A stretch of 64,000 nucleotides of DNA. It comes from Pomacea canaliculata (Eukaryota; Mollusca; Gastropoda; Architaenioglossa; Ampullariidae). Positions 1-11,959 of this stretch are shown one piece after another. A program made the position numbers and the translations under genes. The first letter of the stretch is position 1, and every line of letters begins with the position of its first letter. The notes below the pieces were generated by a model. That model did no database searches, was not told the origin of the DNA, and saw nothing but the letters and a program-made list of their open reading frames with translations. Location: positions 2,294,001 to 2,358,000 of the forward strand of contig NC_037595.1 in NCBI RefSeq assembly GCF_003073045.1, in the 5' to 3' direction.

Positions 1-1168
1 AATAATTGAACTAAAATAAATGCTTATTCTTATTCACGCATCTCTAGATTCTAACATAAAAATACTTTACCATGATTAGATGAGGTTAGACACAGGCTTA
101 ATTCAGAAACTCCAGTGGTACCCGTCAAACGTACCCGATATCAACGGTGTCATGAGTGAGGCCAACCCTGTTATAAAGCCTTTGCTTTATTGTTGGTTTG
201 CTTTACCAAGGGAGCAAGGGTTTCTTCAAATGGCCTAGCTCTCTACAACCTACTTTAATGTTAGTTTTAAGCAGGTAAATCCAATCCTATGTTAAAAGCC
301 ACCAGATTCCATCACAAGAGAAAAGGTCCACAGAGTGAATCTCCACCCAACGGACCCTTTTACACAAAAAAGAACCTGGAAAATCGAGGGTAGACAAAGA
401 TGTACTTTGAGTAATAAAAAGTGTCTGACAAATGCGCCCTTCCTGTCGTGTGTAAGCCCACATCATTTAAATATAAAAAGATAGAGATATTCAGTACAGC
501 GGATCATTATTTAACACGAATGATGAGATCCCAGGCAAGAGATGGTTTGACGGAAAAACATTGAACTTTTGGGATCAAACTCATCTAACAACCATAAGTT
601 ATTGTGTTTTCTACTAATGACATCAGTTCTTACCTATGTGAAATGGAGTAGTTCAAAGAACGGACAAACAAAACATTAGTAAATATTTTTCATTCTTGTA
701 CACTTGCAAAGCGAGGTAACGGTTTGCTTACCTGAGATTGACCATCCTTTGATGCAGAATAAGAATTAAATTAGCTCACTGGAGCGCCTCTGGCTGGACA
801 TTAAATGACATTAAATTATATACCTAATCATCTTACTGTCAAGTGAACTTCGTGACACAGAACTGTTGACAGAGCCACCTACGTCTCTACCTCCGTTAGT
901 GAAACATGAGGTCACGGGGTCACACAAGGCAGGATGAGACTCTAGCTGGTAATTCTATAACAAAGTTCGAAAGACATTCTCCGTTTGTGTCTTAGTGTTT
1001 TTTCTAACTACCACAAGCACAATTAACAATTATTGATGTAATTATTGCACAGCAAAGTTAAATGCAAACATACAGTTTAGTGCATTGTTCAATCATTTCC
1101 CTACTATCAACGCGTTTCTCTCATCGACATCATAGAAAGTGTTCAGATGAAACTAGATGTGCAATCTG
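1..1168. other. Intergenic, 3' side of R1
   Basis: AT-rich non-coding sequence downstream of receptor R1, which is on the minus strand. I see no open frame with family features, no terminal inverted repeats and no RNA gene here. Confidence 0.5.
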
Positions 1169-2233
1169 TCATCCAACCTTCGAACGTTTACAGCAATACA
1201 TCGCCTGAACCTCGGTTCTGTAGCGCGAGGACTGTCGATAATAAATAACACAGTTGAAAGAACTGTTGAAACACGTGAATATTACTGCCAGCACACCCAT
1301 AGTCAGGAAGCTGTTCTGGTATCGACCCCCGAGGTCGAAACCCGGTAGGAACGCTGAGAGAAGTAGAAGTATGACATAAGGTGTGCCGCCTACAATGTAC
1401 AGACACGACACCAGCACCAACATCTTGATGAGCATCACCTGCTGGGCGTGGCTGTCGCTGCTGCTGGAGCTTGTCGTCTGTCGCCACAAGATGGCGGCCC
1501 TCAGCTTCACGATGGTTAGAGAGGTGGCCAGGCAGATTGTTGCGAAAATGCAGAGAGGTAAGACAGTTAAAAGCAAAATTTCTAGCGTCCTGAATAGAGT
1601 GTAGTTACTTCGGTGAGTGGTCGACAGATCCAGGTTCCAGGAAATGACCTGGTTGGTCATGTTGTTGCGTTTGACGGTGACCTCGTACCGGAAGAAACTG
1701 TAGACAAAGCCTCCTTGCGTGATGACGTAGATGGACGACAACAGCGCCGCCATGCTGCGCGTTTTCATTAGGGAAGCTGCGCGGAGGGGGAAATAAACGC
1801 ATACACACCGTTCAATAGACAGCACCAGGGTGATACAGCCGGACATGGTCCTCATTTCGGATCTGAACCATATTCCGTACTGCACGGATTTATAATAAAT
1901 TTCTTTTCCCAGAAGTTCATTGACCAACTCTGCAAAGGGACCAATCTGCGTGATGGCAATCAGAGACAACAAGTACAACAAGTCTGCTAGTGCCAGGCAG
2001 AAGAGGCAGAGGTTGATACGGTCCCTGAGTCCCTGTCGCCAGAACACCAAGCAGTTGACCACATTCGATGGAATACCTGGCAGCAGGAACAGCGGCTTGA
2101 TGACACACTGGGAAATGAGATTGAACTGTTGAAAAGCATGATAATTGATGGGGTCATAAGGGTTGTTCCATGGTATTAACGGCTCTGGTCCTCCCTGAAC
2201 TAGAGACTTATTTGAGGCCTGGCTCATCGACAT
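1169..2233 (-). CDS. R1: rhodopsin-class GPCR, candidate chemoreceptor
   Basis: A 354-residue seven-transmembrane receptor in one uninterrupted frame, predicted at the plasma membrane and signalling through a G protein. What is seen: an extracellular N-terminus with an NKS glycosylation site (8-10) and the family motif IPWNN (20-24); TM1 about 40-66 with GIPSN (53-57); TM2 about 73-95 with LALAD; TM3 about 115-147 ending in ERC (141-143, the DRY position); TM4 about 160-181; TM5 about 212-243; TM6 about 268-294 with GGTPY where CWxPY is usual; TM7 about 308-331 with NCVIY in place of NPxxY. ICL3 is short with a serine run (255-259). It is the most diverged of the minus-strand subfamily and lies at the array's outer end. 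The ATG at 2231-2233 is the first in frame; a second Met follows two codons on. The ligand is unknown; the chemosensory role is inferred from family resemblance. Confidence 0.93.
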   Translation of the reverse strand: MSMSQASNKSLVQGGPEPLIPWNNPYDPINYHAFQQFNLISQCVIKPLFLLPGIPSNVVNCLVFWRQGLRDRINLCLFCLALADLLYLLSLIAITQIGPFAELVNELLGKEIYYKSVQYGIWFRSEMRTMSGCITLVLSIERCVCVYFPLRAASLMKTRSMAALLSSIYVITQGGFVYSFFRYEVTVKRNNMTNQVISWNLDLSTTHRSNYTLFRTLEILLLTVLPLCIFATICLATSLTIVKLRAAILWRQTTSSSSSDSHAQQVMLIKMLVLVSCLYIVGGTPYVILLLLSAFLPGFDLGGRYQNSFLTMGVLAVIFTCFNSSFNCVIYYRQSSRYRTEVQAMYCCKRSKVG

Positions 2234-5200
2234 CTGTTGACCAGTTTGTCGAAATAAGTCACGAAAGAAGTTCAGTCTACAAATTTCTTTTGGATTTTTA
2301 AGCGAGACAAACCGAACATGTTTCCGTTTATTTACATGGAGAAAACTGGCGAAAACTTCCGCTAAGTACTTTTTCCGTCGACTGGTATTTGCTTACTGTA
2401 ACTTAGCTTGAAATATGATCTCTCTGAAGAATAACTTGAACACCAGAACCTCACAAGAAATCAAGTACCGATAATGATATTGGTATATATCAAAGTTTCG
2501 AAATTAAGCATACGCAATCTATTATTTAAAAAAGATATCAGGCAGAATGCCCAAATACTGTAAGTCCTCTTGAAAGCAGTCTTTCTTGTTCATCAGCCGA
2601 TGTTTGTTCACAAGGTGAAAGAAGTTGAACTCCAATGTTTTCCAGCCCTTTCCTGGGATGTCTTATGTACCACAGGTTTGATAAAACGGTCGATGATTGC
2701 ACAAAAAGATCTTGTAGACGATTAGACTGTTTGTTGACATTTTGTTTGGAAATGTAGAATTTCTCTGTTTGTTTCATTTATAATTGAGTCAGCCTCCACA
2801 GTTAAATTAGGGTTTAGAAAATTGTTATACTGTGCTTGCACGAACGCACGCACGCACACACACAAACATATATACGCACGCATTCTCAGACACACGGACA
2901 AATCAGACACACAAGTGCGGACTGCCTAACGCATGTAAAATCTGAAGCGATCCGACGGAAAATACTGTGTATTTACTTTAAACAGACGAACAATACAGAA
3001 TAAACAATTATACGTGGTACTTTGATATTTCACTTTCTAACAATTTTGAACTGAGCTTCTGATTGTAATTCAGTAAAACAGACGAGATAATTATTTCAAG
3101 CATTTAGGTAAACAATGTTTGTAGCGGCTTGGCATTTTTTAAAACGTTTTGGTTACACATTCAACTTGTTATCCCAGCAAGCCTGAACACAGAATCAATC
3201 ACACACACACACACAGTGCATGAGCACCACGGTCGCATTTTATTCACACTTAGAGAACAAAAAAGGCGATGAAAGATGTGTAGTGAGTGTACTAAAATAG
3301 TGTTTAGTCACAGAGCTTCTGGTTAGGACCTTACAATCCACAGACGGGACGTGGTCATCGTCTCTGTAGCTGCCATTGAGATGCTGCTGCTGCCCCCACT
3401 GCAAAGCCGGTCTTAATGTATGAAAATATGAATTTAAGAACAAGAATCGTCTGTCTTTGAAGAGTGCTAACACCTTTAGCCTGAAGCTTTCACGAGCAAC
3501 TTTTCAATATGTCTTTGAAGTTGTATCCACGAAATGAGCATAGATATGACATCAATGATGGACATAGGTTTGAACACGTACGAGATGTTTTTAAAATCTG
3601 TATTTATATACTGATTTATTATACCTGAGCTTTGTGATTTTATGAAGAAATTTAAAAAAAAATAAGAAGCAGTTTTGTAAATAAAGGTTAGAGAATAAAA
3701 TTTACTGTGACTGTTGGTTAAAATGTTGTGATTATGTAACGAGGGAAACATCTGACTAAGATATGGTAAACTTCGTAATATTTATCGTACAATAATGATT
3801 ACGAAAAATCAGGATTAAACTAACTTCACATATTGCATGTGGAGTGAAATGACTTATAAGTGTGTATCTGCTGTCAGCCTTTGCCTTTCTTCTAGCCTCT
3901 ACAGTTTCTGTGGCTTTCCTGTGAACACAAAACGTGAGTCTGGAGAGTCTGACAAGGGCCGCGAGTCCATCGCATGTTGAAACTGTGCTGTATTTTTTTT
4001 ACAGCTGTCAAATATATTTATTAACATCAACAACAGCATTTTAACTTTTTCTGGACAGGATTAATTAGAACGCGATGAGTCGTCGCCACAATTGAAGCAG
4101 TAGTAGTACTAGTCATGACTGTGCTCTTTGTTTTCATCGTCTTCATCCATCCTCGACTCGTCATCATCAACAACAGTTAGCTCCGATAAAGGTCGAGCAC
4201 TACCATTAAAACACTGAAGGACATTTGTAGAAAAGGGAGTAATATACTCACAATACAAAAGTTCAAACATTAGTGCATCGATTAAACAAACATGAAATAT
4301 TCTCCAAGTAGAATTCTTAGGTTATTGCTCTGGGAAAAGTCCAACCAAACATTTATTTTTACTAGACACAATTTTAAGTAAGCGATTGTTTATCAATGCA
4401 AAATTGCGACCAGAAAAGATTCAGAATGTTAGTATCTGTCGTTTAGACAAAAGTCACAATTTCACTAGACTGTCCCCACACTTTTGTCAACGTATAAGGT
4501 GAGCAGTTCATGAAAATTCTCTTTACCGAATTGAGTATGGGCTTGGATGCAAGAGGACAGCAGTTCTTCTTTAAATATAAACGTGAACCGGATCATTATA
4601 ATATCCCGATGATGTAGATTATTGCGAAAGTCTGAGAGAATTTATTTAATACTTGCAAGTTTACGTTGAAAAGACACAAGTACATGAATGTGTGGCAAGG
4701 ACTTTGGTCGAGTCTGGAGGACCCTTTCAGACAACTGGAGGTTGTCACTGACTCCCAGGCCATAAACTCTCAGAAAAAAATATCTCTTTCAACTGGTTTA
4801 GACTCATCTCCTCCGTGAGTGTATTAAAAATGTTCTTGTCCTCATTAGCATTATCTACCACTCATTGTCGACTGATGATACACCCGTTGTATAATCATGC
4901 TTTCGTCACTTCACGTAAAGTAGTTCAGTCCCGACCCTCATAACCTCAATAGCCCTCACCCTGTTTCCAATTATTATTTTCTGTCCAAAGTTCAAAAAGA
5001 ATGTTGCGCTAGTCGAGCTATAGAACCATTTTTTCAGCCATAATATATTAGAACCATTTCAGTCTAGTCACAGAATCGTTTTCCAAGAATGCGTTGATGC
5101 AAGTGGTGAATGATTTTTCTATCTGTTTGAGATACTGGTCAGTCTCATTAAGTGCTTTGCTGTATCTGTGAGCTACATGTGACACACTTGATCACGACTG

Positions 5201-6510
5201 TTACTTTTGGTCTCTCTGACACTGTTTTATATGGCGCTAGGTCCACCTGAGTGATAGTACCTCTGTGGTAGTTGTAGGCACCGCATCATTGATGGATCCG
5301 TTGTAGTACAGGTGGCCACAAAGCTCTGTTCCTTGGCCTGTCATTCACTGAGTAACAAGGTCCCTTGGTTCTACCGTCTGCTACGTGGACCATCAGAGTC
5401 AGGATTAGCGTCCCATGCTGACACTACACAGTTGTGTCCCATGCTAATAATACAGTTGTGTCCCCTGCTGACAATGCACAGTTGTGTCCCATGTTTCACT
5501 TCCCATCTCCAACATATTTGCACCACCACACTACACACAGTAGACTCAGTGAATGTCTGTTTGTCCATCATTCTCTTCCCAGTTCTTTCCGAACTGTCTA
5601 TATTTGAAGCCTTCGAATCCGGCCATTCAAGCCATTTCTTTAGGAAATGTTTTCTATTTTTTTAACAGTATTATCTAGCCTAGTCCTCTATTTTTATCCA
5701 CGCCATTATTCAATGATATTATCTGTTTGCTGATGCTTAAGTTAATTATATGGTTGACTGCCGGTTCGTTTGTAGTCTTTCGCGTGTAGTGCATTGACCT
5801 CGTATCCATAATGAAAATTGGCTTTACAAAACTTATTGTTATCATTAACGACAATAGAGAGAAGATGCACCTTTGTGCGGTTTGTTTGGCACATGCCAGT
5901 CCATCTAGCTCATGATGTTCTTCAGGATACCAGATAAATAGAAGGTGTTTCAGACACACACACACACAAACGTGAAATAAATAAATAATATGGCTAATCA
6001 TCGTTGTCCCACTGATTGAGGTTTTCAAGACAAAAACGTGTCAATGTACTCCCATAGCAAATGTGATGCTGCATTATTGCTTGCACAGGATTGTTGGAAA
6101 TGGTGTCCTTTAACCTATGGGAGCAGGTATCGAAGCCATATTATTAGCCACGACTTGGACTCGTTCATTGCATGTCTATTGGTGTTAATCTCAAAAACGA
6201 AATAAAAGAAAATAAATTACAATCTAAGTATCTAGCACCTGAGGTTTAAGTACTTAATTTTTCACGCCATCATAGCTAAAAATTATTTAAAAAACGAATA
6301 CAAAATGTGTTGCATATCTTAAGAAACAGAAATTTGACCTTACCTCAAATATGAATTAAAATGATAATCTCTAAGCGAACGTTCAGTCAATGGGCTTAGA
6401 GCATAGAGTACCAAAACTAACAAATATTATGTTATTATAGCAACCAACTGCTAGTTTCATTGAGTAACAAAGTCTAGTTTTCAATTTTAAGTTTCCTCTA
6501 ATTGTTTAGG
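2234..6510. other. Intergenic between R1 and R2
   Basis: A 4.3-kb spacer holding the 5' flank of R1 and the 3' flank of R2. It contains short CA-rich tracts (about 2840-2880, 3198-3217 and 5955-5970), a small minisatellite (5411-5493) and many AT-rich stretches. Short open frames here (for example 3240-3473, 3476-3751, 5675-6028) have low-complexity, non-coding-like translations. I recognise no gene or transposon. Confidence 0.5.
5411..5493. repeat. Minisatellite, about 3 copies of 24-26 bp
   Basis: Copies begin at 5411, 5437 and 5461, each starting TCCCATGCT or TCCCCTGCT and ending CAGTTGTG; a partial fourth begins at 5487. The middle copy is 2 bp shorter. It falls in no recognised gene. 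Confidence 0.8.
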
Positions 6511-7578
6511 TTAAAAATATTGCAGGATATTTACAGATGAGCTGCAAAAAATATAATTAATTTCGGATCTGTATCGCGATGAGCGTCCATAATAAATTAT
6601 AAAGGTAAAAGAACAGTTGACAGCTGTACATATCGTTGCAAACACACCCATCGTCAGAAAACTGTTCTGGTACCGACCCCCGAGGTCAAAGTCCAGTATG
6701 AAGGCCGAGGTCATAATGAGAGCCACATATGGTATTGAAGTTACTATGTATATACACGACACAAGTACTAGCATCTTCATCAGCGCCATCTGCTGCACCT
6801 GATGACCACTTCCCATTGAACTCGTCTTCTGCCGCCACAGTATGGCGGTCCTTAACTTCAAGATGGTTGCAGCAGTCGCCAGACACATGCTAATGAATAT
6901 ACAAGGGGGAAGAATAGTCAGCAGACAAACCTCAAAGCCACGGAATAACAAATAGTTCTTCTTGTAAGTCGTAGACAGTTCCAGAACCCAGTAAAGTGTT
7001 TGGTTTGTACTGTTGCTACGCTTGGCGTAAATATCATAATGAAAGAAACTGTAAACAAAGCCAAGCTGAGTGAAGACGTATATAGATGCCAGCAGCGCCG
7101 CCATGGTGCGAGTTCTCATGAGAGAAGAGGCTCGTAAGGGGAGATAAACGCACACACAGCGTTCAATGGCGATGACTAGAGTGATGCAGCCTGCCATAGT
7201 TCTCATTTCGTCTCGGATTCCTAAGCCAAACTGCAGAGACTTGTAATAAACTTCTTTGCCCAGCAAGACGTCTGTGATTTCAATGAAGGGTCCAATCTGT
7301 GTCACACCAAGGAGGGACAACAAATACAGGAGGTCAGCGAGTGCCAGACAGAAGAGACAGAAGTTCATGCGGTCTGTGAGCCCCTGGCGCCAGAAGACCA
7401 CAGTGTTGATGATGTTGGACGGAATGCCAGCTGCAAAGACCAGCGGCTTGACAACACATTGTGCTACTAAATTGAATAGCTTATAATCTTCGTAACTGAC
7501 AGGGTCCAATGGGTTGTCCCATGGCAACACTGTGTCTCCTTTGTTGTCAGCAAGAGAACTGTTGGAGAGGCTCTTCAT
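6511..7578 (-). CDS. R2: rhodopsin-class GPCR (R2/R3/R4 group)
   Basis: A 355-residue receptor in one coding exon. LPWDN lies at 18-22; TM1 about 37-64 with GIPSN (51-55); TM2 about 70-92 (CLFCLALADLLYLLS); TM3 about 113-147 with the charged stretch RDEMR (122-126) and ERC at 139-141; TM4 about 158-180; ECL2 has two glycosylation sites, NST (189) and NQT (192); TM5 about 208-240; TM6 about 266-292 with TSIPY replacing CWxPY; TM7 about 305-330 with TFIIY replacing NPxxY. It is nearly identical to R3 and R4 through the middle of the protein but differs at both ends. Gene R2 opens the first of three duplicated units. The ATG is preceded on the minus strand by TTTTCCGCAG then CACC, a possible 3' splice site, so a non-coding 5' exon may lie upstream. 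The ligand is unknown. Confidence 0.95.
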   Translation of the reverse strand: MKSLSNSSLADNKGDTVLPWDNPLDPVSYEDYKLFNLVAQCVVKPLVFAAGIPSNIINTVVFWRQGLTDRMNFCLFCLALADLLYLLSLLGVTQIGPFIEITDVLLGKEVYYKSLQFGLGIRDEMRTMAGCITLVIAIERCVCVYLPLRASSLMRTRTMAALLASIYVFTQLGFVYSFFHYDIYAKRSNSTNQTLYWVLELSTTYKKNYLLFRGFEVCLLTILPPCIFISMCLATAATILKLRTAILWRQKTSSMGSGHQVQQMALMKMLVLVSCIYIVTSIPYVALIMTSAFILDFDLGGRYQNSFLTMGVFATICTAVNCSFTFIIYYGRSSRYRSEINYIFCSSSVNILQYF

Positions 7579-7582
7579 GGTG

Positions 7583-7600
7583 CTGCGGAAAATGTGAAAT
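7583..7600 (-). promoter_or_regulatory. Candidate 3' splice acceptor just before R2 ATG
   Basis: Read on the minus strand, a pyrimidine-rich run ends in CCGCAG four bases before the start codon. The same position in R3 and R4 also has a pyrimidine run followed by AG, although flanking bases have changed, which is what a constrained acceptor would show. Confidence 0.45.
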
Positions 7601-8819
7601 AATGACCAACGAACGGTTGGGTCTGATCAACCATTCTGGTCTGTGTGAGCTAGGCTATCCAAATTATAGCTTTTCGTTTGTTTGTTTGTTATCGTAATTC
7701 TATTTTTTCACACGTCAAATTCTGTCTACCGAAAATGAAACAGTTTTTTTATCATTAATTATATTTTGTCTTTAATTTCCTTTCAAAAGAAAACACGTGT
7801 TAAGGACAAATATTTTTTCTTTTTTTTTCAATTTACTGTTCAGTAAAACATATTTGATGTTTGATGGAAAACAGTCGGAAAAATAAATATGTAGATTTAT
7901 AATTACGCCCTATTTTGTGAGCATGATTTTTTTCTGATTTACACGAATATTTATTCAGAAATAACGAACACGCAGGTGGATAGTAAAGCTATGTGCTTTA
8001 GTGTGGCTTGGATAAATGTTGCTGGGCTGTTTGTCAATGTAATTTGACACACCCACACGTATACACATGCAACAGTGCTCACAAACACGCGCACACACAT
8101 ACACATCTACGCGTACATTCATTATCACGTACGTAATGCAAGTAAACCACACCCAATCAATACTTATTAAAACAACAAACATGCGCACACACAAGCATAT
8201 TTAGAAAAAGGAAAATAATTAAAATCTGTTTGTGTAGCATGTTGATTATCAATAGCTTTAATAAATTGGTGTGAATATTTTTACAGTAAATTTAAATCCG
8301 ACGTTGTTATACAATAAACAAACAAAAAGCAAGCAAAACCAAATGAAGTTGAAATTTTTTTCTAAATCAACCTGAAATAACGTGTATGTTTATAGGGGCA
8401 AGGGAATAAGATGGCGCCTTATTACAGAAAATATTTATCAAAGGTAAGCCGACATCAATAAGAGGACGCGTGTCCGGTCCCTTTTATTTGGTCTTTGTCG
8501 ATTTTTGCGAGAAATTCACAGTTGCAATAGTTTGCTGTTGGTTCACCTGTCCCTGGCTTTTGTGTCCTGCGAGTGAAGATGAACTCACTGGACACTGTCG
8601 GTCACCTGCATGGTTGTGACTGCTGATAGCGAGAGTGACTACAACATTGTATCACCACATCTGTCACTTGACTAATGTTGAGTACAGGCCTCGGACACTA
8701 TAATTATTCTCATCAACAATAGTCTTTACACCGTGTTCCGCGAAGATTTGGGACTACCGCGATAAGATTTCAAACTAAATTTTCAGTTAAAGTCTTTGTC
8801 TCAGTAACAGTCAGTAGTT

Positions 8820-9050
8820 GTAGTCGAAGCAATAATGTCTGTCATTGTTATTTAAATGTTGATGTCGTCATCACGTACATTGCTGCCATTGTTGTTATCA
8901 TCGCCGTCGACTTTGTCACCGTCTTCGTTTTGTAGCTGTCGTCGATATTGTTATGAAAGTCACTGTCAATACCATCGGTGATAATCTGTTCAGCAGTCTG
9001 ATGAACTGAAGGAGTGAAGAAGACAGTCAATTGAGCCGTTGTTTACAGAA
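8820..9050 (-). promoter_or_regulatory. Conserved upstream block, unit 1 copy
   Basis: This lies about 1.25 kb upstream of the R2 start. It shares long runs with 14280-14515 and 20935-21150, including TTCAGCAGTCT near its far end and AATGTCTG near its gene-proximal end. Surrounding sequence is less similar. It is a candidate promoter, enhancer or 5' exon; nothing in the sequence alone separates these. Confidence 0.4.
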
Positions 9051-10004
9051 ATGCGAGCACTCTCTTACGTTAAACAGAAAGGTTTGTGCACATAATAATA
9101 GAAAGTAATTCCTTAAAACAAGTTAAAGTTTAACGGAAAATATAGTCGGGAAATCAACACATAGACGATGAATTACAAAATTCACCTACCATCGTGTGGG
9201 TGTTTGCTTGTTTGTGGGTGTCAGAGTGAGAGATGAAGAGGAAGAGATGAAGATTTTCATAAAAAGAATAAAGGTCCACCTCAACCTTTTGAGTAAAATG
9301 TCACTCAGCTGTCACCTCTTGTAATACTGCTGCCATCTGGGGCCGGTTTCATGAGAAGTTTGTCTGACAAGGAATCCTCCTGTTAGCGACTTTAACCTTT
9401 GCACTTTATTTCGAGTCTGTTGCTGGGGTGAATGAAATTACGGATTATTTAATATTAAGGTCATCTGTAAATTTATCCTTCATTGCCTTGATGCGCACAA
9501 GTATACAATGTACATCTACAGGCTAGGGTGTCAGGGAAGTAAACGGGGGAAAAACGAGAGAATAAATCACTGATTTTGTGTATTTTGTGCGCACAGAGGA
9601 CACCGGCCTTGTGGACCAGAAACACGAAATAAGTGTAAACTATTCAGTTACTTACACTGCACGAAAAATATAGCTGCTCTACAGCATAAAAGACATGTTT
9701 AGCATTATTTTTCGTGAATTCCACTTTCTATACATTTTCACAGCATTAAATTTTCTGTTTGTAAGTTTTTAAAAGTAGATAGGAAGAAACTACAAAACAT
9801 TTACCATTTATCTTTAGACTTTTATTTACCTTGAATGTTGAGTGTCTGTGAACTTGTAGAATACTGCTTTACAGAAGACAAGAAAAGTTAGTACGAAATT
9901 TTTTATGCTTAACATTAAACTACAAACAAAGTATGATATATATATATATCGGTATCTATTACATTAGTTTCAAAAACTTCCATAAATATGTCCTTGTTTT
10001 TAAT

Positions 10005-10115
10005 TTAGAAGCTGCGCAGAGCTGGTACATCGGATTTAAATCGTGATGTCCATAGTAGATAATGACAATTATCTCCAGTACCTACTGTCGTCAACACACC
10101 GATTGTCAAACAGCT
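10005..10115 (-). pseudogene. Relic of a second GPCR gene, unit 1 (C-terminal tail only)
   Basis: On the minus strand the last ~110 bp translate to a degraded TM7 and tail (core IVIIYYGHHDLN) matching R5's NFVIYYRHSSRFK, and the stop codon aligns with that of R5. At about 10106-10115 (TCAAACAGCT) the match to the R5 coding end stops and continues directly into sequence matching the region just upstream of R5 (24818 onward). The rest of the reading frame, about 1.1 kb, is missing. It is a deletion remnant, not a retrocopy, because flanks on both sides are those of the R5 locus. Confidence 0.8.
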
Positions 10116-11959
10116 TTGTCAATATTATAACTGGCATTGTTTTGTTTGTATGTCTTACGCAAAGAAAAAACTTATCTGAAGAACCCAAAATATTTTTAAT
10201 TGTTAAGGTTTATACAGAAAAGAACCGATCTCAGATTTCCTATATTTACTGATCACTTATAGAGAATCAGCACAAAACGAAGACAAACATATAATTATAT
10301 ATCTAATTATTTGCATCCGATTTTGTCCTTTACTTTGAGACATTCACATCTCTTGCATTGTCTGCTTGTTTATTTAGTTTATTTAGGCTTTAAAAAAAAG
10401 TCTTCACTTAAAATGCACGCGTTGGGTACAGTAATGTCTTCCGGTGAGTTTAAATTATTATATATGGGTGCGTGCGTCTCTCTCTCTCTTTTAGGGAGGA
10501 AGGGAGGTAATATATGGGAAAAAGAATAGATTGGATTTTTCTGACAAATTACCTCCCTTGATAAAGTCCTCGCTGCTGGTTGACCAGCTTTCAGTCACTC
10601 GACTGCAGGTATTCGTCTCTCTCACTAAGATTAATTTGTCGGATTCTGATTTAACTTTTCTGTCTTAATGAAAGTAACAATGGAAAGGGTTAAACTGTGG
10701 AGGAAGTAAGTAAACTGTGGGTTGTATGCCTCGTAACATCGGCTTCTGCGGACGATATATATATATAGTACGAGTTCATTAATATTAGACCGCGAAGTAA
10801 AACTTGTATTCAAGCACCGATTTATTTAATTCATCATTAGCATGTACATGATTACAAAGGTATTTCTTACCGTTGAATAGGAAAAGGTGAACATGGGTGA
10901 AGACACGGCACCTCAAATGTTAGCTGAATGATAGAAATGTTTCCACACTCACAAGCCAGGCTGTTTCATTAGAAAGACATCTTGGAGTAGCTCGGGTAGT
11001 AAAGTACACGAAGGGGCCTACATCACAGTACCCGTCAAGGGAATTTGAAAGACTATGAGGACCTTGATTCCAGGACAAAGATAAAGAAATTCGCAACACA
11101 ACCAATTACACCAATGTTCCTAAAATTAAAACCTTGCAAAAAAGCGGTCGTTAATGTAAATACATTGTCTTCTTTCTTAAACACAAGATTCTATTAATAT
11201 ATAATAAAAAAGAGTACTGCCTACTTCTCAAATGTTCATTCACGCACCACGATGGTATTGCACAGTGGGTACTGCTGATGTACTTTGTTCCCCCCATCCT
11301 GTACCCCTTTCCTTGACCTGGCCAGCCACGTACCCGTGTTATGAAACACAGAGCACACATGGAGAGAATGAGAAGCCACCCGGAGCTGAACGATGCACTG
11401 AAGACAACTTACTTGATTCCAAGGTCTGCGTTGTGCGGGTGTATAAGATGGAAAGAAAAAACACAACACAAGGTATATCACACGAGACAGCACACCTGTG
11501 GAGTAAGAGCTAGACTGTCAGTGGGAAATTCTCCTTGGGGACTTCCCTCCTCTTCCCTGGAACAACAAAGAGGAACGGACTGATGGCACTGAGACTTTGA
11601 GGAGAGCAACCGATAGTCAAGGGCAGTGTTTAGTTAACCTGTAAAAGCAAAACAGTCCGACTACAGGTGTATATCTCTTTACGGAAATGTCATTCATGAA
11701 ATGTAATTATCTTCACCTGAGCTTTAAACATTGTATTTACACGCCGAAGGTTATTTAAACCCTGACCAACATAGATTTTAAAATCAATCCTAGCTATGGT
11801 AAAGTTTCACATAGCTGAAGAAATACTTAAAGATTAAATTAAAGGGTTTGAAGTACAGTCAAAAAAACTAATCCTATATAAATCTACTATAGCAACCAAA
11901 AGTGATACTTTTGTAAATAAGACAGCTATGCTTCGTTTTCAATATCTTTTTTTATCTGA
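10116..11959. other. Unit 1 distal spacer and 3' flank of R3
   Basis: The first part (10116-10830) matches the R5 5' flank (24818-25770) and the unit 2 counterpart from 17188 on. From about 11230 to 11959 it matches 18085-18692, the 3' flank of R4. It holds a short inverted repeat (10500-10559) and a few short open frames without family features. No separate gene is recognised. Confidence 0.55.
10500..10559. repeat. Perfect 12-bp inverted repeat
   Basis: AAGGGAGGTAAT at 10500-10511 is answered by ATTACCTCCCTT at 10548-10559, with a 36-base loop. The aligned positions in units 2 and 3 do not form the pair, so it is specific to unit 1. It may be a hairpin or a very small MITE; no target duplication is evident. 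Confidence 0.65.

Larger units (their letters stand above)
7579..10004. other. Unit 1 spacer: 5' flank of R2
   Basis: Non-coding DNA alignable by eye to 13037-17058 and 19785-23597, with many substitutions and indels. It includes a CA-rich tract (about 8040-8110), a block at about 8820-9050 that is well kept in all three units, a stretch at about 9300-9370 matching 16160-16220 and 22965-23030, and one at about 9590-9690 matching 16560-16680. Compared with units 2 and 3 it lacks about 1.5 kb between the conserved block and the second receptor position. Confidence 0.6.
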
